Positions 9,479 through 17,171 of a stretch of DNA of 64,000 bases are shown here, one piece after another. The stretch's first letter is position 1. Each line of letters opens with the position of its first letter. A program made the position numbers and the translations under genes. Origin of the DNA: Oceanobacillus sojae (GTDB lineage: Bacteria; Bacillota; Bacilli; Bacillales; Amphibacillaceae); the NCBI RefSeq assembly GCF_007991515.1, contig NZ_BJYM01000002.1:186001-250000 (forward strand), written 5' to 3'. Under the pieces are notes generated by a model that did no database searches, had not been told where the DNA came from, and was given only the letters and a program-made list of their open reading frames with translations.

Positions 9479-10459
9479 TTAAGCAAATACATCTGTTAAT
9501 AAATCATCTTTGGTAGGCATCGGGCCTTCTTCAGCAAATGCCACTGCATCTTCAATTCCTTTTAAAGCTTCTTTTCGTATTGATTCTGCCTGCTCTTCTG
9601 TGATAATAGATTCACTGATCAAAGACTCCTTGAAGCGTTTAATCGGATCTTTCTCTCTCCATTCATTTTCCTCATCACGGGTACGATATTTTTTAGCATC
9701 ACTTTTCGAATGACCTTTCCAGCGATATGTTTTTGCTTCAATCAATGTTGGGCCTTCTCCATTTTTAGCACGTTCCACCGCTTCATTTGTTACATTCATC
9801 ATTTCGATAATGTCATTTCCATCTGCAACAACCCCAGGGATGCCATAGGATTTTGCTCTTGTCGCAATATCTTCTATCTTCACCATTTCTTTGACTGATC
9901 CTGACATGCCATATTGATTGTTTTCGCAAACAAAGATAACCGGTAAATTCCAAACAGCAGCAAGGTTAACTGCTTCATGAAAGCTTCCTTCATTTGTGGC
10001 ACCATCTCCAAAAAAACAAACGGTTACATAATTTAACTTTTTCATCTGTGCTGTTAAAGCTGACCCCACTGCTAATGGGATTCCTCCGCCAACAATTCCA
10101 TTCGCGCCAAGATTACCCATTTCTACATCAGCAATATGCATCGAACCGCCTTTACCTTTGCAATAGCCTGTTGTTCTGCCGAATAGCTCTGCCATCATTT
10201 TATCTGGAGTTGCTCCCTTTGCGATACAATGTCCGTGACCACGATGTGTGCTGGTAATTTTATCTTCTTTATCCAGTAAAGCGCATACGCCCGCCGCACT
10301 TGCTTCCTGTCCAACAGCTAAGTGTGTGGTACCGTGAATTTTACCTTTCGCAAAAAATTGGTCTACTTTCTCTTCGAAATAACGGATAGTCCACATTTGT
10401 TTGTAGAGTTCTACTAAATTTTCTTCTGCTATTCTTTCTGGAACCTTTAAATCCTTCAT
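9479..10459 (-). CDS. acoA: E1 alpha subunit of acetoin/2-oxoacid dehydrogenase
   Basis: 326-residue TPP-dependent E1 alpha, first gene of acoABCL. The TPP/Mg motif starts GDGATNEG (151-158) and ends ENN (179-181). The substrate-side blocks [11 protein letters not shown] and [10 protein letters not shown] are typical of AcoA/PdhA proteins. With AcoB it decarboxylates or cleaves the substrate and transfers the two-carbon unit to lipoate. ATG follows AAAAAGGAGG. A SigmaA-like promoter lies 49-77 bases upstream, and the divergent SorC-family gene probably regulates it. No SigL-type promoter or AcoR activator is present, unlike the B. subtilis aco operon. Confidence 0.92.
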   Translation of the reverse strand: MKDLKVPERIAEENLVELYKQMWTIRYFEEKVDQFFAKGKIHGTTHLAVGQEASAAGVCALLDKEDKITSTHRGHGHCIAKGATPDKMMAELFGRTTGYCKGKGGSMHIADVEMGNLGANGIVGGGIPLAVGSALTAQMKKLNYVTVCFFGDGATNEGSFHEAVNLAAVWNLPVIFVCENNQYGMSGSVKEMVKIEDIATRAKSYGIPGVVADGNDIIEMMNVTNEAVERAKNGEGPTLIEAKTYRWKGHSKSDAKKYRTRDEENEWREKDPIKRFKESLISESIITEEQAESIRKEALKGIEDAVAFAEEGPMPTKDDLLTDVFA

Positions 10460-10507
10460 TTTTTTGCCTCCTTTTTACATATGTTCTATATAGTTACCTT
10501 TGTAATA

Positions 10508-10536
10508 AGTGTATGTTTTTTTTCAGGAAAGGTCAA
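10508..10536 (-). promoter_or_regulatory. Promoter of acoABCL
   Basis: On the minus strand TTGACC (10531-10536), a 17-base spacer and TACACT (10508-10513). This is a good SigmaA match, upstream of acoA and divergent from the SorC gene. Confidence 0.7.
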
Positions 10537-10564
10537 GATAATTATCTTATAAATATTGAATTTA

Positions 10565-10592
10565 TTGATTATTTTTCGATTTATAGTAAACT
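10565..10592 (+). promoter_or_regulatory. Candidate promoter of the SorC-family gene
   Basis: TTGATT (10565-10570), a 16-base spacer and TAAACT (10587-10592), about 65 bases before the GTG start. Moderate match to SigmaA. Confidence 0.4.
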
Positions 10593-10611
10593 TTATTTTA
10601 AAGGATTATTT

Positions 10612-10627
10612 TTACAATCAATTGTAA
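10612..10627. promoter_or_regulatory. Candidate operator in the aco/sorC divergent region
   Basis: TTACAA-TCAA-TTGTAA, a 6-4-6 perfect inverted repeat between the predicted sorC promoter and its ribosome site. Probably an autoregulatory site for the SorC-type protein, by analogy with other repressors. Not proven. Confidence 0.4.
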
Positions 10628-10658
10628 TAGATATGTTAATTTGAAAGGATGTGAGCAT

Positions 10659-11609
10659 GTGCTTAGCTGGGAAGAAAGACGTTCATTAGTAAAAATAGCT
10701 AATTTATATTATAACGACGGTTGGACACAGGAGCAGATTGCTAAGAAACTTGGTGTTTCGCGACCTGTCATATCTAAATCATTACAAAAGGCCCGCGAAC
10801 ATAAAATCATTGAGATTTTTATTAAAGATGAAACAGTACATACAGTAAATTTGGAGAAAAAATTAGAAGAACACTTTGGGTTAGAAGATGCCATTGTTGT
10901 TCCTATTTCTGGTCAAACACCTGATGTAGTAAAGCTTTCTGTTGCACAAGCAGGAGCTTATTACTTATCTAAAAATATCAAAAAGGCAAAAAAAATTGGG
11001 ATATCATGGGGAACGACTTTAGAAGCGTTAGTCCAAGAATATCCTTATGAGATGAAAAAGAATATCACAATCTTTCCCTTAGAAGGCGGCTTGGGACGAA
11101 AGAAGGTGGAAATTCATTCTAATCAATTAGCATACGAGCTCGCTAAAAGATTAGGTGGTACATGCTCTTATCTCTATGCACCAGCCATGGCTGAATCCAG
11201 TGAATTACGTGAGCGCTTAATGAAGATGGATGACATTAATGCAGTTCTTCAGGAAGCAGCAACAGTTGATATAGCATTAGTTGGTTTGTCTAACCCATAT
11301 GTACAATCAACTTTAGAAGATATTGGTTATCTTAACCAAAATGATTTAGAACAGCTTCGTCAATTAGGTGTAGTTGGCGATATGGGTTTTCGCTTCTTCG
11401 ATTTAAACGGAAACCCTGTCAATAGTTCGTTTAATAAAAAAGTAATTGGAATATCTCTGGAACAATTGCGTAATATCAAAAAAGTAATAGGTGTTGTCTC
11501 AGGAGCACATAAAGCGGAAAGCGTATTAGCATCTTTAAAAGGCAATTATATTAATGTATTGGTTCTTGATGAACAAATAGCAACAGAATTATTATATGCC
11601 AGTGAATAA
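10659..11609 (+). CDS. SorC-family transcriptional regulator beside acoABCL
   Basis: 316-residue regulator from the GTG at 10659. An N-terminal helix-turn-helix (about 10-45, WTQEQIAKKLGVSRPVISK) precedes a SorC/DeoR-type sugar-phosphate-binding domain (IGISWGTTLEALV, FPLEGGLGR, VALVGLSNPYV, GVVSGAHK). The ORF opens earlier at TTG 10641, but AAAGGA lies 8-10 bases before the GTG, and the resulting N-terminus aligns with the paralogue at 19790-20731. It is divergent from acoA and probably controls it in response to a phosphorylated metabolite. It ends in a strong bidirectional terminator. Confidence 0.85.
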   Translation: MLSWEERRSLVKIANLYYNDGWTQEQIAKKLGVSRPVISKSLQKAREHKIIEIFIKDETVHTVNLEKKLEEHFGLEDAIVVPISGQTPDVVKLSVAQAGAYYLSKNIKKAKKIGISWGTTLEALVQEYPYEMKKNITIFPLEGGLGRKKVEIHSNQLAYELAKRLGGTCSYLYAPAMAESSELRERLMKMDDINAVLQEAATVDIALVGLSNPYVQSTLEDIGYLNQNDLEQLRQLGVVGDMGFRFFDLNGNPVNSSFNKKVIGISLEQLRNIKKVIGVVSGAHKAESVLASLKGNYINVLVLDEQIATELLYASE

Positions 11610-11638
11610 TTCATCTATAGATTGTTTAATCACCTTCT

Positions 11639-11682
11639 AAAAAACTCTTTGGCAGACAACCTGGTCTAACCAAAGAGTTTTT
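11639..11682. terminator. Bidirectional terminator between converging genes
   Basis: AAAAAACTCTTTGG (11639-11652) pairs with CCAAAGAGTTTTT (11670-11682). A and T tracts on both sides let it serve the SorC gene and the converging polyol operon. Confidence 0.9.
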
Positions 11683-11685
11683 CAA

Positions 11686-11961
11686 CTAGGAAATATGTGC
11701 TACCACATCATTAATTACATTATCTATTCCTATACCAGTTATAAATGGAACGCCGTCGATAGTAGGAATTTCTGTATCCAGCTTATTGACTCCTACAAGT
11801 ACAATAACATCTGGATTAATGTCTTCCACATTGGTTTCGTAAATATTTCCTGCCACAATCTCAGCCTCAACGTTTTTGTCATTAAGACCCGCCTGTAATA
11901 ATTCCACTACTTTGTTCATTTTGTTTTGTGAAGTTCCTGTTGCAACCAAAACTTTTGCCAA
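11686..11961 (-). CDS. PTS IIB-like protein lacking the phosphorylated cysteine
   Basis: 91 residues from the TTG at 11961, which has AAAGGAGAG 7-8 bases upstream. The ATG at 11982 overlaps the previous stop (ATGA) but has no ribosome site. The fold pattern fits galactitol-type IIB: beta strand AKVLVATGTS, helix, VEAEIVAGNI, then PDVIVLVGV. The P-loop that normally reads ACGT...T is ATGTSQNK, and the protein has no cysteine at all, so it cannot carry phosphate in the usual way. Last gene of the operon, far from the canonical IIB at 14965. It may be regulatory or a binding protein. Confidence 0.6.
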   Translation of the reverse strand: MAKVLVATGTSQNKMNKVVELLQAGLNDKNVEAEIVAGNIYETNVEDINPDVIVLVGVNKLDTEIPTIDGVPFITGIGIDNVINDVVAHIS

Positions 11962-11978
11962 CTTAATCTCTCCTTTAA

Positions 11979-12728
11979 TCATGTTAAATATGTTCTTCCG
12001 CCATCCATTAATAAAACCTGTGCTTGGATATACCGGGATTCCCCGCTTGCCAGAAAATTGATGGCGTTTGTAGTATCTGCTAATGTACCAAAATTTTTGA
12101 TAGGAATCTTTTGACGAAGCGCTTCCTTAGCTTCTTCTGTCGGATAAAGTATATCTAGCATCTCGGTTTCTATTACCCGTGGAGCTACAAGATTAATATG
12201 AATACCTTGATCACTATATTCATTAGCAATAGCACGCATTAAGCCGAATGCCCCTCCCTTGGAAACAGCATAATGTGCCCCGCCGCCTGATCCGGTTATA
12301 GCAGATCCGGAACCAACAATAACGATGCTTCCTCCCTTAGACTTGACCATCTCTGGAAGAGCAGCTTTCAAGATATAAAACAGACCAGTCAGGTTTACAT
12401 CTAAAGTAAAACGCCATTCTTTAACAGTAATATCTTCCAACCTTTTTTGCGATGTAACTCCTGCTGAAATAATGAGCACATCCATTCTCCCATACAATTC
12501 TATCGTTTCGCTTACTACTTTTTCCGTATCTTTCCATGAAGTAACATCCTGTTGGATAAAGGTTGCTTCGTATCCTTGATCCCTCCACTCTGTCATTAAT
12601 TGATGGCCCTTTTCTGCATTTATATCCGTGAAGACTACTTTATCATCATTTTTCAGACGGCTTTCAGCTACTGCTTGACCTATCCCCGCAGCTCCGCCGA
12701 TAATCAGTACTACCGATGTCTGCCTCAT
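11979..12728 (-). CDS. SDR-family dehydrogenase (polyol/sugar-phosphate type)
   Basis: 249-residue classical short-chain dehydrogenase. It has the cofactor motif GGAAGIG near the N-terminus, an NNAG-equivalent ISAGV, a catalytic Ser in IVGSGSAITGSG, Tyr-x3-Lys in HYAVSKGG, and the C-terminal LLMDGG. Likely oxidises or reduces a polyol or ketose (phosphate) brought in by the PTS of this operon. ATG at 12728 follows GGGGAGGAG. Followed by the cysteine-less IIB gene. Confidence 0.85.
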   Translation of the reverse strand: MRQTSVVLIIGGAAGIGQAVAESRLKNDDKVVFTDINAEKGHQLMTEWRDQGYEATFIQQDVTSWKDTEKVVSETIELYGRMDVLIISAGVTSQKRLEDITVKEWRFTLDVNLTGLFYILKAALPEMVKSKGGSIVIVGSGSAITGSGGGAHYAVSKGGAFGLMRAIANEYSDQGIHINLVAPRVIETEMLDILYPTEEAKEALRQKIPIKNFGTLADTTNAINFLASGESRYIQAQVLLMDGGRTYLT

Positions 12729-12751
12729 CACGTCTCCTCCCCGTTTTATAT

Positions 12752-13402
12752 TTATGATAACGTTTCTCCATTATCTAAAGTTATAACCTGACCATTTAAG
12801 AAACTCATATGCTCATTACAAGTCTCTTTTAACAACTGAATGATTTGTCTGGCTCCATCTGACTTCCTCCAGCATTTTGGAGATATACTAATTACATTTG
12901 AGCGAATATTTCGTTTTGAAAGTTCTTTTGACAGACTTTTGCTAAAAGACTCCAGACCGCTTTTATGGCTGGCATAACTTACATCTCCTGCTTCCCCGCT
13001 CACCGCTGCGGTAGAGGATATATGAATAATTTGGCCGTCATCAGGAACATACGAAATGAATGCTTTAATTATTAAAAAAGGAAGGTGGAGATTGATAAAC
13101 AAGGACTTCCGCCATTCGTCTATCGATGTTTCTGTGAGTGTATTGCCAATCAGATGTTCTAAATTGTTAATTACTGTATCAAATTGTATATTATTTTTAT
13201 TTAACCAGGATTCCATTGATATATCTTGATCATCTAATAAATCAAAGGTTATTAATTGAACTGGATCTTGACCATTTATATATTGATATAAACTGCCTTT
13301 CCCATTTAACTTATCAGTAAAATCAAGTGCATATACCTTTTGGTAATATGCAGTCATCATTCCGGAAATGCGATGTGAAGCATCAAACAATAAAATATTC
13401 AT
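12752..13402 (-). CDS. Divergent SDR-like protein without the Gly-rich cofactor motif
   Basis: 216 residues, short for an SDR. The first strand reads MNILLFDASHRISGMM where a TGxxxGIG motif is expected, and the NNAG block is INNLEHLIG. The catalytic half is kept: IIHISSTAAVSGEAG followed by Tyr-x3-Lys in SYASHKSG, and the C-terminal VITLDNGE. It may be a non-catalytic partner of the neighbouring SDR or bind a different cofactor. ATG follows GCAGGTGAG. Operon position: between the zinc dehydrogenase and the intact SDR, with gaps of 4 and 23 bases. Confidence 0.65.
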   Translation of the reverse strand: MNILLFDASHRISGMMTAYYQKVYALDFTDKLNGKGSLYQYINGQDPVQLITFDLLDDQDISMESWLNKNNIQFDTVINNLEHLIGNTLTETSIDEWRKSLFINLHLPFLIIKAFISYVPDDGQIIHISSTAAVSGEAGDVSYASHKSGLESFSKSLSKELSKRNIRSNVISISPKCWRKSDGARQIIQLLKETCNEHMSFLNGQVITLDNGETLS

Positions 13403-13406
13403 TTAC

Positions 13407-14444
13407 TCACCTGCTTCCATCAGGAACAATTAATACTTTTAAAACCTCTTTGGTTGTATCATGAGCCAGCGTTATTGCTTCATTCAGTTTAGACAACGGG
13501 AAACGGTGCGTCACCATCTTATCAACATCAATAACTCCTTTTTTCAAAAGTTCCAGTGCAGGAGTATAATTATAAGGTGTAGAGGAATAAGCGCCTACAA
13601 TAGAGATTTCATCCTCAAAAAAACGATAAGCAGGGATAGGAATATCATTTTTAGTAAATGGAGCAAACACTAAGACTGTTCCTCCCCGGGCCACACAATG
13701 CATTGCCTGTTCTAATAAAAAGCTGATGCCGGCAGAAATTATAACAATATCCGCCCCATGACCATCCGTTAAACGATTTACTTGTTCCTGTACCGCTTCT
13801 TCATCCGCTCTTATAACATGGGTAGCGCCAACCTCTTTTGCTTTTTCTAATCGATAAGGATTCACATCACTAACTATTACTTGCTCTGCTAAGAAATGGT
13901 TAGCTAATTGTATTTGTAAACAGCCAATTTGCCCTGCTCCAAGAATTAATACTTGATCACCTGGGTTTATAGAAATTTGTTCAAATCCATGCAAGCAGCA
14001 GGCTAATGGTTCGACCATTGCTCCTGCTTCATCGCTTAATTCGTCAGGCAATTTCCCCATTGTATGCTTAACATGCAATGCGGGCACACGAATATATTCT
14101 GAAAAACCACCTGGGTCTACATTTGTCATTTTAAATTGAGGACATAATGAATAATGCCCTCTTTTACAGTAAGTGCATGTAAAACAAGGGACATGATGAG
14201 CTACAAACACTCGGTCACCTACGTTAAAATCCATTACATCATCCCCCGCCGCTATCACTTCCCCAGCTATTTCATGCCCCAAAGTAATCGGCGGTTCTAC
14301 TGTTTTATCCACGGCTTTATGAATATCTGTACCGCAAAGACCACATACTTTCATCTTGATCAATACTTCATCGCTGTTGATATCGAGATTACCAATTGGC
14401 TGCATCTCAAAATGATTTTTATCGTAATAGACACTTTTTTGCAT
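13407..14444 (-). CDS. Zinc-dependent polyol dehydrogenase (MDR family)
   Basis: 345-residue medium-chain dehydrogenase of the sorbitol / threonine / galactitol-1-phosphate dehydrogenase group. The catalytic zinc site is CGLCGTD and GHEIAGEV. The structural zinc site CFTCTYCKRGHYSLC has four cysteines, and the NAD motif is LGAGQIG. Expected to oxidise a secondary alcohol of the imported polyol, or its phosphate, to the ketose. Start ATG with AGAGGTG. Downstream of the galactitol-type PTS in the same orientation. Confidence 0.88.
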   Translation of the reverse strand: MQKSVYYDKNHFEMQPIGNLDINSDEVLIKMKVCGLCGTDIHKAVDKTVEPPITLGHEIAGEVIAAGDDVMDFNVGDRVFVAHHVPCFTCTYCKRGHYSLCPQFKMTNVDPGGFSEYIRVPALHVKHTMGKLPDELSDEAGAMVEPLACCLHGFEQISINPGDQVLILGAGQIGCLQIQLANHFLAEQVIVSDVNPYRLEKAKEVGATHVIRADEEAVQEQVNRLTDGHGADIVIISAGISFLLEQAMHCVARGGTVLVFAPFTKNDIPIPAYRFFEDEISIVGAYSSTPYNYTPALELLKKGVIDVDKMVTHRFPLSKLNEAITLAHDTTKEVLKVLIVPDGSR

Positions 14445-14450
14445 TCACAA

Positions 14451-14897
14451 TCACCTCTTGACACTTGAAATTTTTTTCTCTACAAAGCTTTTAGTCTTTA
14501 ACTCTTCAAATAAATTATCATATCCTTTGATATCACTGGTTATCCAGTAGCGCCCTTTGATGAATTTATTTGTCCCAAGCCTGATATATAATTTACCTGT
14601 TTGTTGGTATACTCGTAATTGAACAAAAGATAGTTCTTTCCAGTAGAACTCATGTGTAACAAAAAAAGCATGTAAGATAATTTTCTCATCATCTAATTTA
14701 ATCCACCCAGGTGTATGAATACCTATAATACTAAAAAATAATAGAATAGCGCTCCCATATATTAATAGCTGAGCAAATGGTGTTTGTTCTCCTGAAAGTA
14801 ATAATAATATGCCCCAAATCAATAACCCTATCATGATAATTAAAGGTAGTAATACAGTTGTCACAAATTTCGAAGTTGTATATTGATAATGTTTCAA
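14451..14897 (-). CDS. Small membrane protein, two helices plus PH-like domain
   Basis: 148 residues from TTG at 14897 (GGAAGGTG 6 bases upstream; an in-frame GTG at 14906 lacks space for a ribosome site). Two transmembrane helices (about 10-35 and 43-63) precede a soluble beta-rich segment that looks like a bacterial PH or EbsA-like domain (IKLDDEKIILHAFFVTHEFYW). I do not recognise the family. It sits between the PTS genes and the dehydrogenases, so it probably belongs to the operon, but its role is unknown. Confidence 0.55.
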   Translation of the reverse strand: MKHYQYTTSKFVTTVLLPLIIMIGLLIWGILLLLSGEQTPFAQLLIYGSAILLFFSIIGIHTPGWIKLDDEKIILHAFFVTHEFYWKELSFVQLRVYQQTGKLYIRLGTNKFIKGRYWITSDIKGYDNLFEELKTKSFVEKKISSVKR

Positions 14898-14924
14898 CGT
14901 GAACACCTTCCTTGGCCTTTTAAT

Positions 14925-14966
14925 AGAAAGCCTGACAATTGTATAAATTGACAGGCTTTCTTTTTT
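14925..14966. terminator. Intercistronic hairpin after the PTS genes
   Basis: AGAAAGCCTGACAATT (14925-14940) pairs with AATTGACAGGCTTTCT (14946-14961) with one mismatch. The T tract is on the plus strand. On the minus strand it separates the IIA-IIC-IIB genes from the dehydrogenase genes, where it may stabilise the upstream mRNA or weakly terminate. Confidence 0.55.
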
Positions 14967-15246
14967 ACTCTAATCCTAAAATATCCATTATTTTTTGAAT
15001 ATCTTGATCCATTCCTACTCCAGATAGAAAGGAAACAGTTTGAATGACTGGCACATCGCCAATTCCACTAACTGGCGTGGTAGTAACAATCAGATCAAAA
15101 TTTGCCGCCTTTGAAGGAGCCTCTGCAGCTTTACATTGATCAACATAGACTTGATAACCTTTATTTCCTAATACTTCTTCGATCTTCTTTGCCACTACTG
15201 TTGATGTTGCAATCGCAGTGCCACATGCTACTAAAATTCTTTTCAT
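14965..15246 (-). CDS. PTS galactitol-type IIB subunit
   Basis: 93-residue IIB protein with the phosphorylated Cys8 in the P-loop ILVACGTAIATSTVVA. It takes phosphate from the IIA (H67 of the gene at 16669) and gives it to the polyol during transport by IIC. Normal length for GatB/SgcB proteins. It follows IIC after 19 bases. ATG preceded by AAGGTGG. Confidence 0.9.
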   Translation of the reverse strand: MKRILVACGTAIATSTVVAKKIEEVLGNKGYQVYVDQCKAAEAPSKAANFDLIVTTTPVSGIGDVPVIQTVSFLSGVGMDQDIQKIMDILGLE

Positions 15247-15265
15247 AATGAAACGCCACCTTTTC

Positions 15266-16642
15266 TTATTTTAATGTTTTTTTATCAATACCTAACTCTT
15301 TTGCGTACTGTTTCTTGATATCATTACGTACCCAATACCATAACAATGCATATATAACACCAAAGATAATTGCAGTAATAAATAATGGACTGGTCGGATC
15401 TAATAAGTTATATAGAATGAATACAAGGATATGTGAGCCTACATCGATACCAGAGATTAAACTGGATGATTCCGGCATTGCAAATCCAACTGCATCTCCC
15501 ATTTTTGTAGTCAATTCTGCAATATTAGTTGCAATAAATAACACAATCATCACTGTTACAATTGAGTTAATTAAACCACGAATAATGTTCCCTCTGGAAG
15601 CTGCTACTGCCCAAATCACCGTAAAAGGCAATACTGCTAAATCAGCGAATGGAAGCATTTCATTCCACGGTAATATAACAGCTAAAACTAATGTTATCGG
15701 TACCATCAATAACGCTACCGCCATATTTGCAGGGTTACCAATAACAACAGCTGCGTCCAAACCAATGTATACTTCTTTTCCTGGAAACCTCTTTGTAACA
15801 AAATCTCTAGTTCCTTCTGAAATTGGGATAAGCCCTTCCATCAGCAAAGCAACCATTCTAGGTAATAGAATCAATACTGCTGCCATTTGGATTCCCAATG
15901 TTAAAATGCCTTGTATATTATATTCACCCAATATTCCAATTAAAAGTCCAAGAAGCAGCCCCATTACCAGCGGTTCCCCAAACACACCGAAACGTTTACG
16001 CAAGGTTTCAGGATCAGCATGTAATTTATTTAATCCAGGAATCATATCTTGTATTTTATTTAACGCATATGTGATTGGCGCAAAGTTTACTGACTCTGAA
16101 TGCGCAAGCGAAACACCTTTCAAACCAAAATGATGCTCTACCACTGGCGCTGTCCAGTCAGCAAGCTTAAGCGTAATCCCTGTTACAATAAGTCCTATTG
16201 CAATCGACAGAAATGCATTATCTGTAGCAATGTATACTAAAGATGTAGAAAATATTAAGTGCCAAAAATTCCAAATATCAACATTGATTGTCTTTGTCCA
16301 GTTTAAAGCAACAAGAATAAGATTAAAGACAATGATTATAGGTATCATAACTGGTGCTAATGTAGTACCAAATGATATTGCTGCCCCAACTGGCCAGCCA
16401 ACATCTAAGATTGATAGATTTAAATTAAATCGCTCTACCATCGCTTCTGTTGCCGGACTTAAAGATGTCGTCAATAAACCAATGACCAAGTTAATACCAA
16501 CAAAACCGATACCGATTGTAATACCAGCTCGAAAAGACTTATTAAAACCCTGTTTTAGAAGAAGACCGAAAATGGTCATAATAATAGGCAGCATAACCGA
16601 TGGACCTAAATCTAAAATAAAATCAATTGTCGATTGAAACAT
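15266..16642 (-). CDS. PTS galactitol-type IIC permease
   Basis: 458-residue membrane permease of the GatC/SgcC family with about ten hydrophobic helices. Family stretches include VGWPVGAAISFG, HSESVNFAPITYALN and GNPANMAVALLMVPITLVLA. It transports a hexitol or pentitol such as galactitol or arabitol and, with IIB, phosphorylates it. The exact substrate cannot be read from sequence. Second gene of the IIA-IIC-IIB set. Confidence 0.9.
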   Translation of the reverse strand: MFQSTIDFILDLGPSVMLPIIMTIFGLLLKQGFNKSFRAGITIGIGFVGINLVIGLLTTSLSPATEAMVERFNLNLSILDVGWPVGAAISFGTTLAPVMIPIIIVFNLILVALNWTKTINVDIWNFWHLIFSTSLVYIATDNAFLSIAIGLIVTGITLKLADWTAPVVEHHFGLKGVSLAHSESVNFAPITYALNKIQDMIPGLNKLHADPETLRKRFGVFGEPLVMGLLLGLLIGILGEYNIQGILTLGIQMAAVLILLPRMVALLMEGLIPISEGTRDFVTKRFPGKEVYIGLDAAVVIGNPANMAVALLMVPITLVLAVILPWNEMLPFADLAVLPFTVIWAVAASRGNIIRGLINSIVTVMIVLFIATNIAELTTKMGDAVGFAMPESSSLISGIDVGSHILVFILYNLLDPTSPLFITAIIFGVIYALLWYWVRNDIKKQYAKELGIDKKTLK

Positions 16643-16668
16643 TTATATCACCCTTTTCTATTTTTTAT

Positions 16669-17142
16669 CTATACATTTAATTTTTGACTATATTCCTGGA
16701 TAATAGCTATTACTGCAGCTTCATTTTCAGCCATTTGAATACTTTGCAGCAATACCTTATTTTGAATTAATCCTGTAATTACTTGTAAAACTCCTAATTG
16801 TCGTTCCGGCTTTTGGATAGCTAACATAAAAATGATTTCTGCTTCTACTGTATGCTCCTCCATCCCCATATGAATAAAAGAAACAGGTTTCTCTAACACT
16901 GCTACACCAATGGATTCTTTATTTACATGAATAGAATCAGTATGAGGAATGGCTACCCCAATATGTTCAGTTTGTATGCCTGTAGGATATACTTTTTCCC
17001 GCTCACTTAAAGCGTTTAAATAAGACTCTTTTACATACCCCTGCTCATACATACGATGAAACATTTGCTTAAACACATCTTCCTGAGACGATGCATTAAG
17101 AAAAAAGACAAGATCTTTACTAAAAAAAGCATCAAAATTCAT
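16669..17142 (-). CDS. PTS IIA subunit (fructose/mannitol/galactitol type)
   Basis: 157-residue PTS_EIIA_2 protein with the active histidine at His67 in GVAIPHTDS, the pattern of GatA and MtlA. It accepts phosphate from HPr and passes it to Cys8 of the IIB. First PTS gene after the PRD regulator, 29 bases downstream of it, with GGAGG before the ATG. Confidence 0.9.
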   Translation of the reverse strand: MNFDAFFSKDLVFFLNASSQEDVFKQMFHRMYEQGYVKESYLNALSEREKVYPTGIQTEHIGVAIPHTDSIHVNKESIGVAVLEKPVSFIHMGMEEHTVEAEIIFMLAIQKPERQLGVLQVITGLIQNKVLLQSIQMAENEAAVIAIIQEYSQKLNV

Positions 17143-17171
17143 AACCTGTATTCCTCCATCCTGCTATTAAA

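Noticed and set aside
15315..16133. 272-codon plus-strand ORF inside the IIC gene
   Set aside because: Antisense shadow of a membrane-protein gene with clear family motifs on the other strand; its composition is typical of reverse-strand artefacts.
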